The translations under genes were made by a program, and so were the position numbers. Source: Spirochaetia bacterium UBA5763 (GTDB lineage Bacteria; Spirochaetota; UBA4802; UBA5550). Taken from it: DNA of 64,000 nt. Below, one piece after another: positions 33,703 through 42,746 of the stretch (positions are counted from its first letter, which is position 1; every line of letters begins with the position of its first letter). Where the stretch lies: positions 62,001 to 126,000 of the forward strand of contig DIEX01000019.1 in assembly GCA_002418835.1 (NCBI GenBank), in the 5' to 3' direction. The notes beneath the pieces were generated by a model that saw nothing but the letters and a program-made list of their open reading frames with translations, made no database searches and was not told where the DNA came from.

Positions 33703-35241
33703 ATGATTAACATCCCTCCGCGAAAAAAAGCCGATTCTGTTCCAGCAGGTAAGAGAAAGGATATTTCACACCTCTTCATGCTGAGGTTCAGGCTTGTTAT
33801 TGTCTTCACCATGCTTTACATAACAGCATTTACCGTTGTCTCACTTGCCAGTTACGGAGTCAGCAAGGCATTCATAATAAAGGATATTCATATTGAAATT
33901 CAGGAAGTCCTTAATGCTTATGCCTCCGAAGTTGATCAGTGGCTGAAACGTATGGTCTCTGTTGTTAATGCCAATGTTTACATGATAGAGAAAGGTATAC
34001 CTGCTGATTCGATGATCACACCGGAACTCCTGTCTAACTACAGCCGGGATGCTTTTTTTTCAGATATGTATTTCGGCAGCGCATCCGGAGGATTCATAAG
34101 CGGCACAAGGTGGACTCCACCCCCCGGTTATGATTCCAGGACAAGGCCATGGTACAGGGCAGCGTTAAACAGAGACGGGGCTGTTATCAGCAGGCCATAT
34201 CTCGATATGGAAACCGGCGCCCTTGCAGTTCCGGTATCTTCTGTTGTGCATAATAAAGACGGGTCAGTGAGAGGGGTGCTCTCGGGGGATCTTCTCCTTA
34301 CAACAATAAGCGCAAAGCTTGAAAATGTCAGGGTCCGGGGGAAGGGTTTCGCTGCGGTAATAGACGGCAGGGGAGTTGCTCTCGTGCATCCGGACAGGTC
34401 CCGTCTCGGTAAGAATCTTACTGAGGACCCGGAAATTGGTGATGCGATGAAGCAGATACTTCTCCTGAAACAGGGGCGTATTGAATATGGTGTTACTGAG
34501 GAGAAGTATGTGGTATTCACAACAATCCCCACCGCGGGCTGGTATCTTGGGATTGTTTTTAAAAGAGAGGAGATGCTCTCCAGCCTTAAAGAGCTGTCGT
34601 ACAGGTTCAATCAGATATTTGCAGTATCCCTTGTGCTTGTGATAAGCGCTTCTGTATATTTTGCCAGGAGGCTTACTCTCTTTACGGAAATTCTGGAAAA
34701 TGAAGTTGAAGTCAGAACAGCGGAGCTGAGGGAGAAGGTTGCAGAGGTTGAATATCTTTCACTGACAGACCATCTCACAGGGATAGCAAACAGGCGGAAA
34801 ATACAGGGGGTGCTTGAAGAGGAGATTATCCGTTCAGACAGGACATCTCAGCCTCTCTCTGTAATATCCATGGATCTTGATCATTTTAAAAAGATAAATG
34901 ACAGCTACGGTCACGAAACAGGCGATACAGTCCTGAAACTGGTTGCTGAAGCTATAAGCTCGGGGATAAGGGGAGTTGACCAGGCAGGGAGAATGGGAGG
35001 AGAGGAGTTTATTATTGTATGCCCGGACACACCTGAATACGGCGCAATCAGTCTCGCTGAGAAATTACGGGTTATTATTGAAAAACTTGATATCCCCGGA
35101 GCGGGAAAAATAACAGCGTCTTTCGGCTGTGCTCTATGGGAACCCGGTGAGAGTATTGACAGACTCCTTTCGCGGGCTGACAGTGCGCTATACCGCGCGA
35201 AGGAGCTGGGGAGAAACCGTGTGGAGAAAGCGGAAGTCTAA
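33703..35241 (+). CDS. Diguanylate cyclase with extracytoplasmic Cache sensor
   Basis: A 512-residue membrane enzyme making c-di-GMP. The first helix is near residues 27-50, and a Cache-like sensor spans about 60-295 (SGTRWTPPPGYDSRTRPWY block), with the second helix about 303-322. A short coiled coil leads to the GGDEF domain (about 350-510). The active site reads GGEEF at about 432. The inhibitory I-site RGVD lies five residues before it, so product inhibition is likely. It is transcribed alone. Confidence 0.93.
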   Translation: MINIPPRKKADSVPAGKRKDISHLFMLRFRLVIVFTMLYITAFTVVSLASYGVSKAFIIKDIHIEIQEVLNAYASEVDQWLKRMVSVVNANVYMIEKGIPADSMITPELLSNYSRDAFFSDMYFGSASGGFISGTRWTPPPGYDSRTRPWYRAALNRDGAVISRPYLDMETGALAVPVSSVVHNKDGSVRGVLSGDLLLTTISAKLENVRVRGKGFAAVIDGRGVALVHPDRSRLGKNLTEDPEIGDAMKQILLLKQGRIEYGVTEEKYVVFTTIPTAGWYLGIVFKREEMLSSLKELSYRFNQIFAVSLVLVISASVYFARRLTLFTEILENEVEVRTAELREKVAEVEYLSLTDHLTGIANRRKIQGVLEEEIIRSDRTSQPLSVISMDLDHFKKINDSYGHETGDTVLKLVAEAISSGIRGVDQAGRMGGEEFIIVCPDTPEYGAISLAEKLRVIIEKLDIPGAGKITASFGCALWEPGESIDRLLSRADSALYRAKELGRNRVEKAEV

Positions 35242-35250
35242 TCCGTTCCC

Positions 35251-36354
35251 CTATTTTCCGAATGAAAGCTGAAATATTTTTTTAACTTCATCCCGTGTCG
35301 GAGAAGGGGAAGTGTTCGCAATATTTTTAGAGGTCATTGCCGTATCTGTGAAGTTCTCAATCTCCTCATCTGTAATCTCCTCTTTTTTACCGAGAAGAGC
35401 TTCCATAAGACTGCCGAATTCATCAACATCTTTCAGTCCCATTGCGTAAATGACATCTTTGACCTTCGCTGATGCCGGCTCAAGGAAGCGGAGGTACCCG
35501 TACATAAGGAGCCCGTTCGCACGCCCGTGATCAATGTCCCTGTGATAAGTCAGAGGGTAGCCCATTGCATGGACTGCAGTTGTTCCTGTATGTGCAATAA
35601 CCATGCCTGCAAGCATTGAAGCATAGAGAAGGTTCTCCCTCTCGCTGAATGAAGGCGCAGTTTTATCAGTGAGCTTTTTAAGCGAAGTCCCAAGGAGCCT
35701 CATGCTTTCAATGGCAATGGGGGCAATGACATCAGTTGCTTTTGCGGAGAGATAACCTTCCACTGTATGCGACAGGGCGTCAACTGCTGTGTTGATTGTG
35801 GTGTCTACAGGGAGAGTCTCAGTGAATGACGCGTCGAGAAACGCGGCCGCAGGGAATATTTCAGGTGATGCAATGCTCTTCTTGTTGCTGATTTTCCGGA
35901 ATGTCAGTATTGAGTATGGAGTGACTTCGCTGCCTGTACCTGCTGTTGTGGGTACAGCAATGAGCGGGAGCGGCTTCTTTTTGTAAACGCCGCTGAACAG
36001 TCCGTCATCATCAAGATCGTTTGATGCAAGTATTGCAATGGCCTTAGCCGCATCAAGCGGAGAGCCCCCCCCTATGCCGATAATGAAATCAGCTTTTACA
36101 TCGCGCGCAATCTGAGCAGCTTCACGGACAGTTTCAACGGAGGGGTTGGCTTCAACGCGGTTAAACCTTTCGTATTTAATACCTTCCGTACTGAGAGCAC
36201 CGGTAATCTGTTTCAGCGAGCCGTTTTTATCAGCAGAACTTTTCCCTGTGACAATAAGAGCTTTCTTACCGATCCCCGCCAGAACTGAACTATTTTTGTC
36301 AATGCACCCTTTCCCGAAAAATACTTTTACAGGCATGTTGAATGTAAATTCCAT
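35251..36354 (-). CDS. Iron-containing alcohol dehydrogenase (group III)
   Basis: A 367-residue dehydrogenase using an Fe(II)/Zn site and NAD(P). GGGSPLDAAKAIAI is the nucleotide-binding signature near residue 95. The metal ligands are within DALSHTVEGYLS (about residue 190) and the HAMGYPLTYHRDIDHG block (about 260-275). Substrates of this group range from butanol to lactaldehyde and 1,3-propanediol; I cannot choose. A convergent diguanylate cyclase ends 10 bases away. Confidence 0.93.
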   Translation of the reverse strand: MEFTFNMPVKVFFGKGCIDKNSSVLAGIGKKALIVTGKSSADKNGSLKQITGALSTEGIKYERFNRVEANPSVETVREAAQIARDVKADFIIGIGGGSPLDAAKAIAILASNDLDDDGLFSGVYKKKPLPLIAVPTTAGTGSEVTPYSILTFRKISNKKSIASPEIFPAAAFLDASFTETLPVDTTINTAVDALSHTVEGYLSAKATDVIAPIAIESMRLLGTSLKKLTDKTAPSFSERENLLYASMLAGMVIAHTGTTAVHAMGYPLTYHRDIDHGRANGLLMYGYLRFLEPASAKVKDVIYAMGLKDVDEFGSLMEALLGKKEEITDEEIENFTDTAMTSKNIANTSPSPTRDEVKKIFQLSFGK

Positions 36355-36415
36355 TATAAACCTCCGTTAATCAGAATATATGATTTTTTACAGCGAAAAC
36401 AATTTCATTTTTAAT

Positions 36416-37378
36416 TCACTCTGTTTCACAGACCGGAACCTCCCGTAATATAAACGTTCTTCTGAGCCTCAGCAGCCATACTTCCGCCATTGACAGAAAA
36501 ATCCTGGGGAAGATGATCCACACCGCAGGGACGCCAATTGCAACGAAGAGGAGAGTATCCTCAAGAAGCGAGTGTGATATTGCGATATGATGATTCAGAA
36601 GATCTGCGTCACCCCTGGTGAGCCTTCCGTTTTCAGATTCCTCCAGCATAATTGCCGAGCCGTACGCCAGCCCCAGTGTATAGGCAACAATCCAGAGGAA
36701 TGTCACTGACTCCGGCAGCCCGAGCACCTTCATTACAGAAGCAAAAGTTTTTGACATCCATTTTATAATTCCGAATTCATCAAGTACCCTCTGCATAATC
36801 ATAAGGAGTGAGAGGAGTATAAGTATTTCAACTATAAGCAGAAGGGAATTTGACACCCATGCGGAGAGCAGCGCAGTCAGATCATTAGAGCCAGTGATGG
36901 ATTTTGACGCTGTTACAGCTGCCCCGCTGTCAGGAGGCATAAGAAAATTGAGTAGCCCGGCTCCGATAAAACTGTATATAAACCTCACAGATACTATCCT
37001 CACTGCTGATGAACCTGTCTTTTTCTGTATGGGAGTTTCAAGAAAATAGCTGTGAGATATAAGACACATGAGCGCAAGTATGGTAAGCTCTCTCCCTGTG
37101 AATGGTATTGTGCTTATTACAGCTATTGCGCTGTATATATTGAGGCAGATGCTTGTAATGAATACAATTGCGGCATCGCCCGGGAGACCTGCAAGTTTAA
37201 AGAGAGGGTCCATGTATTGTGCAAGTATTTCAAGTATCCCCGCGTATTTAAGAAGTGTGACTCCCAGTGAAACCGGGATCATTATTGAGAGCAGAAATTT
37301 TGCTGATTTAAGGGCGGAGGGGATTGCCTCGTAAACGCACTTTTTCAGCCTCAGGAATACGGTCATATCTCTTTCCAT
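36416..37378 (-). CDS. Gate (nucleoside-recognition) domain membrane protein
   Basis: A 320-residue membrane protein with two Gate/nucleoside-recognition-like repeats, related in pattern to SpmA/SpmB and YjiH. Helices run across the whole length, with LLSIMIPVSLGVTLLKYAG near residue 30 and LPESVTFLWIVAYTLGLAYG near 225. The transported or recognised compound is unknown. I chose the ATG at 37378 because AAGAGG lies 6-9 bases before it; the first in-frame ATG (37396) has none. Confidence 0.8.
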   Translation of the reverse strand: MERDMTVFLRLKKCVYEAIPSALKSAKFLLSIMIPVSLGVTLLKYAGILEILAQYMDPLFKLAGLPGDAAIVFITSICLNIYSAIAVISTIPFTGRELTILALMCLISHSYFLETPIQKKTGSSAVRIVSVRFIYSFIGAGLLNFLMPPDSGAAVTASKSITGSNDLTALLSAWVSNSLLLIVEILILLSLLMIMQRVLDEFGIIKWMSKTFASVMKVLGLPESVTFLWIVAYTLGLAYGSAIMLEESENGRLTRGDADLLNHHIAISHSLLEDTLLFVAIGVPAVWIIFPRIFLSMAEVWLLRLRRTFILREVPVCETE

Positions 37379-37526
37379 CAGAAACCTCTTTATCATAGAA
37401 AAAACCGCTGTTTAATTTGTCAAGGCTCAAAAAATAATTTACTTGATTGATGATAAGATGGTTTGAAATAATATATGAATCTGACATAGAATCTCAGAGA
37501 TACATAGAAAAAAAAGGGGGCTTGCT

Positions 37527-38021
37527 TTGAAGCGTCTGACTGTATTTTTTATAACTCTTATGCTTTTCGCCGGTATTAATATCCGGAGCCAGGATACCCG
37601 TTTCTCTTCACCTGAAATCCGTAACCTTGAAAAGCAGGGGCTCATCACAAGGGAGAGATCCGATACCTGGAAGACCAGGGGCGGGCTCATTATCTCCGGG
37701 TATGACCGGGATGGTGAGACAAGACTTGAGCATATCCTGAAACATATGTCCGATGTAAAAGGGAAGAGTAAGCATGGTGTTTTTACTGTGAGCTCCGATA
37801 AAATTATTATACTCATGGATACTGTCTGGTCAGAGGCTAAAAGCGGGAACCTTAAACCCTCTAACACCGGCGCAAGGTATGTTTATATTTACGATGCCGG
37901 TGACAGAACAGGCTATCTCGGCGGACGGGATGGCGCGAAAAAAGGATTTCCGGTTCTCAGAAAAGTGAGGCTTGTACTCGAGGGTAAGACTCCGAGAGTT
38001 GTCACGTTCTACCCTATATAA
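37527..38021 (+). CDS. Secreted small protein resembling nuclease-toxin C-terminal domains
   Basis: A 164-residue protein with an N-terminal signal sequence (about 1-21). The remainder has RLEHILKHMSDVKGKSKHGVF in outline, with His69, His73 and Lys82-His83, then ILMDTVWSEA, YDAGDRTGYLGG, and a final RVVTFYPI. This order (H-x3-H, K-x-HGVF, a conserved W, then G-rich turn and a terminal TxYP-like strand) resembles C-terminal RNase domains of polymorphic toxins as I recall them; the match is unverified. No immunity gene in the same direction follows. Another small secreted role is possible. Confidence 0.6.
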   Translation: MKRLTVFFITLMLFAGINIRSQDTRFSSPEIRNLEKQGLITRERSDTWKTRGGLIISGYDRDGETRLEHILKHMSDVKGKSKHGVFTVSSDKIIILMDTVWSEAKSGNLKPSNTGARYVYIYDAGDRTGYLGGRDGAKKGFPVLRKVRLVLEGKTPRVVTFYPI

Positions 38022-38026
38022 AAATT

Positions 38027-38677
38027 TTACCTCTTCCTGATCCTGGATGCGAACTCCGTGATTACGCGCTTCAGTGTTTTATCAAGTGTCTGGTCAATAT
38101 AAACAGAGGGGCATCCTGATGCTCCGGTTTCCCCTTTGGTCCTTTGTATAACAAGCTTCTTCCACCTTGCGTCTACAGTAATCTCTGTCAGAGCCCCTTC
38201 CTCTTCTATCCTCATTATGTATTCTTCTGAATAGCGGTCTATGATGGTTTTGTCCGAAGCGATTTTATCCATGAAGTATTTCACTCCGTAAAAAATAACT
38301 CCATCCTCCGAAGATACTCCGTTGAGGATATAATCGCGCAGCATTGTGTTGAACTCCTGCTGAGTAGGTACAGGGGGAGTGGTTATAATCTGCCCCATCT
38401 CTGTATAGCCTGAAGCTGTAATATACCCCTCCTGAAGATTGTTGCAGTCAGTATAAACAGTGTAGTGGTAGTAATTCCTGCATATAATAATCTGAGTTGT
38501 CTCCCGGAATGAACGTATCATCACATAGTCGCCCCAGGGGAGCTTATTCCCCTCCGCCCTGTAATCAAAAAGAGGGAAGTCCCGCATGCAGTCATATTGC
38601 CTGGCATATCCGTCAGAGAGAATAAATTGTAAAATCAGCACTATAAGAATGATAATTGAGCATCTCAAACTGTTCAT
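38027..38677 (-). CDS. Secreted protein of unknown function
   Basis: A 216-residue protein with a signal sequence (hydrophobic 7-20, cut near DGYARQY). No family is recognised. It has several cysteines (CMRDF, ICRNYY, DCNNL, GCPSVY), suggesting disulfides in the periplasm. The C-terminal part is basic. It converges with the toxin-like gene with 5 bases between the stops. The ATG is followed by a normal export signal, and I see no strong Shine-Dalgarno. Confidence 0.7.
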   Translation of the reverse strand: MNSLRCSIIILIVLILQFILSDGYARQYDCMRDFPLFDYRAEGNKLPWGDYVMIRSFRETTQIIICRNYYHYTVYTDCNNLQEGYITASGYTEMGQIITTPPVPTQQEFNTMLRDYILNGVSSEDGVIFYGVKYFMDKIASDKTIIDRYSEEYIMRIEEEGALTEITVDARWKKLVIQRTKGETGASGCPSVYIDQTLDKTLKRVITEFASRIRKR

Positions 38678-38841
38678 AATAAATACCTTTATGCTCTCTT
38701 TCCGGCATTAAGCAATCATAAAAAGCATCCCCCTTCAAATCTTAATATCTCCGCATCCCTATGTTTTTTTAAAGGGCCGGACATTTTTCAGGCAAAATAT
38801 TACATAATTGGCATAGATATACATCAAAAGATTTCTTTTAC

Positions 38842-38870
38842 TTGACTAATTGAACATTCTGATTAAGAAT
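38842..38870 (+). promoter_or_regulatory. Probable promoter of the Rrf2 regulator gene
   Basis: TTGACT (38842-38847), 17 bases, then AAGAAT (38865-38870), which ends 18 bases before the GTG. The region is AT-rich with no other gene. Confidence 0.5.
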
Positions 38871-38888
38871 ATTTGAAAGAGGTATACA

Positions 38889-39296
38889 GTGTCAGGATTT
38901 TTTCATTTTTCAGAGGCAATATCACTTGCCCTTCATGCAATGGAGCTTATGGCCCGTGAGAAAAATACTGTTTTTACGGCAAGGTCCCTTGCTGCAAGTC
39001 TGAACGCATCTGAGGCTCATCTTGCCAAAGTGTTCCAGAGGCTTGTGAAAACAGACCTGGTTATATCACACAGAGGGCCTAACGGAGGGTTTAGGCTGAA
39101 GAGGGAGCCTGAGGAGATTACTCTTCTCGAAATATTCAATGCCATAGAGGGCCCTGTCCGTCCTGATATATGCCCCATGATAAAGGAGACATGCCCTTTC
39201 AGCCAGTGTATTTTCAGCGGTATAATGTTCAAGTTCCAGAATGAATTCATGGACTTTATCACAAAGAACAGGCTCAGCGATTTTATACTCCAGTAG
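38889..39296 (+). CDS. Rrf2-family transcriptional regulator with cluster-ligand cysteines
   Basis: A 135-residue winged-helix regulator. The DNA-binding part includes TARSLAASLNASEAHLAKVF and the wing SHRGPNGGFRL. Three cysteines, Cys95, Cys102 and Cys107 (DICPMIKETCPFSQC), match the iron-sulfur ligands of IscR/NsrR types, so it probably senses redox, iron or nitric oxide. GTG start with AGAGG 7 bases upstream. It is co-oriented with CapA, with a gap of 91 bases. Confidence 0.92.
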   Translation: MSGFFHFSEAISLALHAMELMAREKNTVFTARSLAASLNASEAHLAKVFQRLVKTDLVISHRGPNGGFRLKREPEEITLLEIFNAIEGPVRPDICPMIKETCPFSQCIFSGIMFKFQNEFMDFITKNRLSDFILQ

Positions 39297-39387
39297 GCGG
39301 ATTTCTTAGATGAAGGGGATTTACTTGAGTATAATGATAATCATAAGCCGGATTGAAAATGTATTATTAAGCGCAGGAAAAGAAGTT

Positions 39388-40584
39388 ATGAAACATGTAG
39401 ATAAAAACAGGAAACCTTTATTTATATTCTCGCTCCTGGCTGCCCTTGCGTGTTCTCCACAGATTGTACATCACAGCGGAGATTATATTATTAACAAGAA
39501 TGAGCCGATCTGGGAAACTCCGAAAAATGCAGTTGAATACGGCTACAGGGACAGCAGATATATCAGGAGGATCTGGCCGAAAAAGGAACCTGCTGTCATT
39601 ACAGCAGTGGGTGATGTGGCGCTTAACTTTGCCACAATGAAGGAGATTCTTGACAGCAGGGCCAGGAAACATGGCAGAAAGAGTGCTATGACTTATCCCT
39701 TTTCAAAGGTCTCACATGAAATTACCGGTATAGGTTTTTGTAATCTTGAAGCTCCTGTAACAGATCGTAATTTTAAACCATTCAGCGACAAGGATGAAGT
39801 TTTCTATTTTTCATCCCCTGCCGGGAGTGAGGATATACTCCGTTATGCGGGCTTTGACATAGCTTCACTTGCGAATAATCATATAAAGGATTGCGGTGAA
39901 GAGGGGATGTTCGAAACTGCCGAAAGGATTGAAAAGCTTAACATCGCTCCCGTTGGTATCGGCAAAAATATAGATGAAGCGCTGAAGCCGGTTTTTATGT
40001 GGCACCGCGGGACCAGGGTGGCTTTTTTTGCTTTTAATAATGTGGTGCCTAAAAGTGTATGGGCTGGTCCGGAGAGAGCAGGCGCAGCCAGTGGTTCAGA
40101 TGAACTTATGGTGGCAGCTGTTAAAAAGGTCAGGGGGGAGGTCGACGCCATTGTTGTAAGCATCCATTGGGGCCAGGAGGTCACTTCGGATATACCTGTG
40201 GCAAAACCTGAAGCTGAGCAGGTTGCCCTTGGGCATAAACTTATTGATGCCGGTGCGTCATGTATACTGGGGCATCAGTCCCATGGACTTGGGCCTGTGG
40301 AGCTTTATAAAAACGGAATAATTTTTTACAGCCTTGGAGATTTTGTTTTTGCCGGGCGTCATTCATCTGCACACAGGACAAGCATGCTTGCAAGAGTTAC
40401 GTTAAGTGAAAAAGGGCTTGAGTCGTATACCCTGATTCCTGTAAATATAAATCCGCTTGAAGTGCATTACTCCCCTGAGATTCTTTCTGAGAGGGGTGGC
40501 GCGCAGGTGATTAACAGGGTTCTTTATGCAAAGGACAGCAGATATTCCGATTATTATGAGCAGAAAGAGCTTGCCCTGAAATAG
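39388..40584 (+). CDS. CapA-family lipoprotein (metallophosphatase fold)
   Basis: A 398-residue lipoprotein; the signal ends in the lipobox LLAALAC (Cys about 18 from the chosen ATG at 39388). The CapA/PGA-synthesis domain has AVGDVALNF, GFCNLEAPVTD, SLANNHIKDCGE and HWGQEV with GHQSHGLGPVE. Family members act in poly-gamma-glutamate or capsule synthesis, but many orphan copies exist. The frame is open 26 codons upstream, without a recognisable signal. No capB/capC in the window. Confidence 0.9.
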   Translation: MKHVDKNRKPLFIFSLLAALACSPQIVHHSGDYIINKNEPIWETPKNAVEYGYRDSRYIRRIWPKKEPAVITAVGDVALNFATMKEILDSRARKHGRKSAMTYPFSKVSHEITGIGFCNLEAPVTDRNFKPFSDKDEVFYFSSPAGSEDILRYAGFDIASLANNHIKDCGEEGMFETAERIEKLNIAPVGIGKNIDEALKPVFMWHRGTRVAFFAFNNVVPKSVWAGPERAGAASGSDELMVAAVKKVRGEVDAIVVSIHWGQEVTSDIPVAKPEAEQVALGHKLIDAGASCILGHQSHGLGPVELYKNGIIFYSLGDFVFAGRHSSAHRTSMLARVTLSEKGLESYTLIPVNINPLEVHYSPEILSERGGAQVINRVLYAKDSRYSDYYEQKELALK

Positions 40585-40628
40585 CCTCCGGTTTGTTTTA
40601 AATTATATAAGATTTTTGAGAGGGAGTA

Positions 40629-41570
40629 ATGAGACCCGGTCTTAAGGTTACCGCAATTGCTGTTATAATATTTTCCTCCGTTTTAATGACATCAGCCCCG
40701 GCGCCTAAAAAAGCCGTAAAGCATACAATAGTAGAAAAAAGTATTGGTGATATTCCCTTTGTTTTTATACCTGCAGGGAGCTTTAAAATGGGGCGTGATG
40801 TCAAAGGGAGAGATTATGCCCCTTCACGGACAGTTAAGATTACAAAGGGTTTCTGGATAGGGAAATATGAGATTACACAGAAACAGTACAGGGACCTTAA
40901 AGGGACAAATCCATGTACTGAGAGCCGGTATGGTGAAGGGGACAGTCTTCCGCTGTTCAATGTTAGCTGGTATGATGCTGTTGATTTCTGCAACGAATTA
41001 AGCTTAAAACATGGACTCAAACCTTATTATAATATATCAAAGAATGGAACTGATGACGATAATATATCCGACCATGATGAGGTGAAGCGGGGGGTAACAG
41101 TCAATAAAGATGCTGACGGTTTCAGGCTCCCTACGGAAGCCCAGTGGGAGTATGCATGTATGGGTACAAAGCTCAGTGATTTTTACTGGGGTGATAACCA
41201 GAGCTGGGATGGCGCCGGTGCTTATGCCTGGCATATGTTTAATGCAGGGCAGAAGAATTACAGCAGGGGGCGGTTCTGGTGGGTTAAATATCACAAAGTG
41301 CGGAAGCCGGGGCAGAAGAGACCTAATCTGTTCGGTGTTTATGACATGAGCGGAAATGTCGCTGAATGGTGTTTTGACAGGTACAGCCCTTCATATCCAT
41401 CAGCAGATAAAGAGGACCCTGACGGCGGTGACAATGAGTTCAGGTACAGGGTTGTCAGGGGGGGATCAATACTTGATGCACCTAAAGACCTTGCCGGATA
41501 CAAACGCTGGCCTGTTGAGCCCTTTGAAAAGACAGGAACTAACGGTATAAGGGTTGTGCTCCCCGAGTGA
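40629..41570 (+). CDS. SUMF1/FGE-fold secreted protein, catalytic cysteines not seen
   Basis: A 313-residue protein with a signal sequence and the formylglycine-generating-enzyme fold: FVFIPAGSFKMGRD, ITKGFWIGKYEITQKQY, VSWYDAVDFCNEL, RLPTEAQWEYA, YDMSGNVAEWCFDRY and the end RVVRGGSIL. The expected cysteine pair near the C-terminus (CxxxC in true FGEs) is missing; the region reads DLAGYKRWPVEP. It may therefore bind a ligand or act as a PvdO/EgtB-like enzyme rather than activate sulfatases. A sulfatase-fold gene does lie at 61.2 kb. Confidence 0.87.
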   Translation: MRPGLKVTAIAVIIFSSVLMTSAPAPKKAVKHTIVEKSIGDIPFVFIPAGSFKMGRDVKGRDYAPSRTVKITKGFWIGKYEITQKQYRDLKGTNPCTESRYGEGDSLPLFNVSWYDAVDFCNELSLKHGLKPYYNISKNGTDDDNISDHDEVKRGVTVNKDADGFRLPTEAQWEYACMGTKLSDFYWGDNQSWDGAGAYAWHMFNAGQKNYSRGRFWWVKYHKVRKPGQKRPNLFGVYDMSGNVAEWCFDRYSPSYPSADKEDPDGGDNEFRYRVVRGGSILDAPKDLAGYKRWPVEPFEKTGTNGIRVVLPE

Positions 41571-41695
41571 AAGTCAAATCACGCAAAGACGCTAAGCCGC
41601 TAAGTTTTAATAATGAATTTTACCATCCGCTTCACTGGAGGCACAGAGAACGCGGAATCTTTATAAATTATTTTAGAAGAGCATCTCTCCGTAAA

Positions 41696-42733
41696 TCAGT
41701 GCTTAATAAATTTTTTGAACTCGCTATTCTCAAGCAGGTTTTCCGCGATAGTTCTGTACCCTTTCCCTGTGGGATGGCTTGAATCAGCGAACTCCTCTTT
41801 CGGCGGTATTTCAGGTATTACAGCTGTTATTCCTTCAGAAGCAAGATTATCTCTTATCCCGTTAACAATAAGCCCGAGCTGATTTGCGCTCTCCTCTGTA
41901 AGCATGTACCTGTTGAATGGAGTTATAATTGCAAGTATATCGTTACCCTGTTCTTTCAGAAGTTTTAATGTTTTTAAGGTATATCTCCACTGGAGAGATT
42001 TCTCTGTTTTAACCCACTGCGCGTCCTGAAGAGGGAATTTAGACGCATCCATAGGTTCGGGGAGTTCATATATCCGTGTGTCTGGGTTGAAAAATTGAAG
42101 CGTGTTTTCACCCGGGTTATCCATACACCACCGGTATAGATTTTTCCCTCTGAACTTAGTGAGCCTCAGATGATCAATCCATAGAAAAAAAGATGTGTTT
42201 CTTTTTATAACAAAAGACAGCCTCTCTTCAAAAGAGGGATTGTATGCCGGTATTATTTCAGTGAACTGCGGAAGCAGCCCCCTGTGATTTATTTCACTGT
42301 TTTTTCCGCCTGTGAGATCGTGTCGCGGAGAACTCATCCAGAGAAGATTTATTCCGATTATAATCTTTTTATTAGTGAGGGCCCGGCAGTAGTTTTCCGC
42401 CAGCCCGTACATAACAGCAGGGTGTATTCCGTCAATACCCATGTTGCTGAAATCAGCGATATCCTGCCTGCGGTTCAGGTGAGCAGTCAGTGTATCTGTG
42501 CCCGATGTGTAGTGTCCCCATATCACAGAGTCACCTATTACCGGTATTGTGTTGTATCCCGCAACACTCCCTGCGTACTTTTGGTAGAGAAAGTAATCCT
42601 CGCCGAGATTATAGGGGAGCCTGTAGTCTGATGTGAAAAACTGATCTCCTGTTAAAGGGAAAAGTACCGGCATGGCAATGGCCATGACAATTATGGATGC
42701 TGTTACATTTATAAGATATTTGAGCCTCTTCAT
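41696..42733 (-). CDS. SGNH-like hydrolase domain protein, acyl-transfer partner
   Basis: A 345-residue protein with an N-terminal anchor (about 10-27). The SGNH/AlgJ-AlgX-like motifs are IGDSVIWGH (Asp68-Ser69) and, near the C-terminus, Asp317 and His320 in FADSSHPTGKGY. Such proteins with an MBOAT partner add acetyl groups to an extracytoplasmic polymer (as AlgI-AlgJ/AlgX, DltB-DltD). It is last in the four-gene minus-strand operon, 13 bases after the MBOAT gene. Confidence 0.85.
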   Translation of the reverse strand: MKRLKYLINVTASIIVMAIAMPVLFPLTGDQFFTSDYRLPYNLGEDYFLYQKYAGSVAGYNTIPVIGDSVIWGHYTSGTDTLTAHLNRRQDIADFSNMGIDGIHPAVMYGLAENYCRALTNKKIIIGINLLWMSSPRHDLTGGKNSEINHRGLLPQFTEIIPAYNPSFEERLSFVIKRNTSFFLWIDHLRLTKFRGKNLYRWCMDNPGENTLQFFNPDTRIYELPEPMDASKFPLQDAQWVKTEKSLQWRYTLKTLKLLKEQGNDILAIITPFNRYMLTEESANQLGLIVNGIRDNLASEGITAVIPEIPPKEEFADSSHPTGKGYRTIAENLLENSEFKKFIKH

Positions 42734-42746
42734 AAATCAGTTATCC

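Noticed and set aside
40629..41570. Formylglycine-generating enzyme paired with the 61.2-kb sulfatase-fold gene
   Set aside because: The SUMF1 proteins lack the C-terminal cysteine pair and the 61.2-kb protein lacks a CxPxR motif, so sulfatase maturation is not supported.
41571..41695. Possible repeat fragment CGCAAAGACGCTAAGCCGC
   Set aside because: Only one copy is seen in the window, so I cannot support a repeat family from this sequence.
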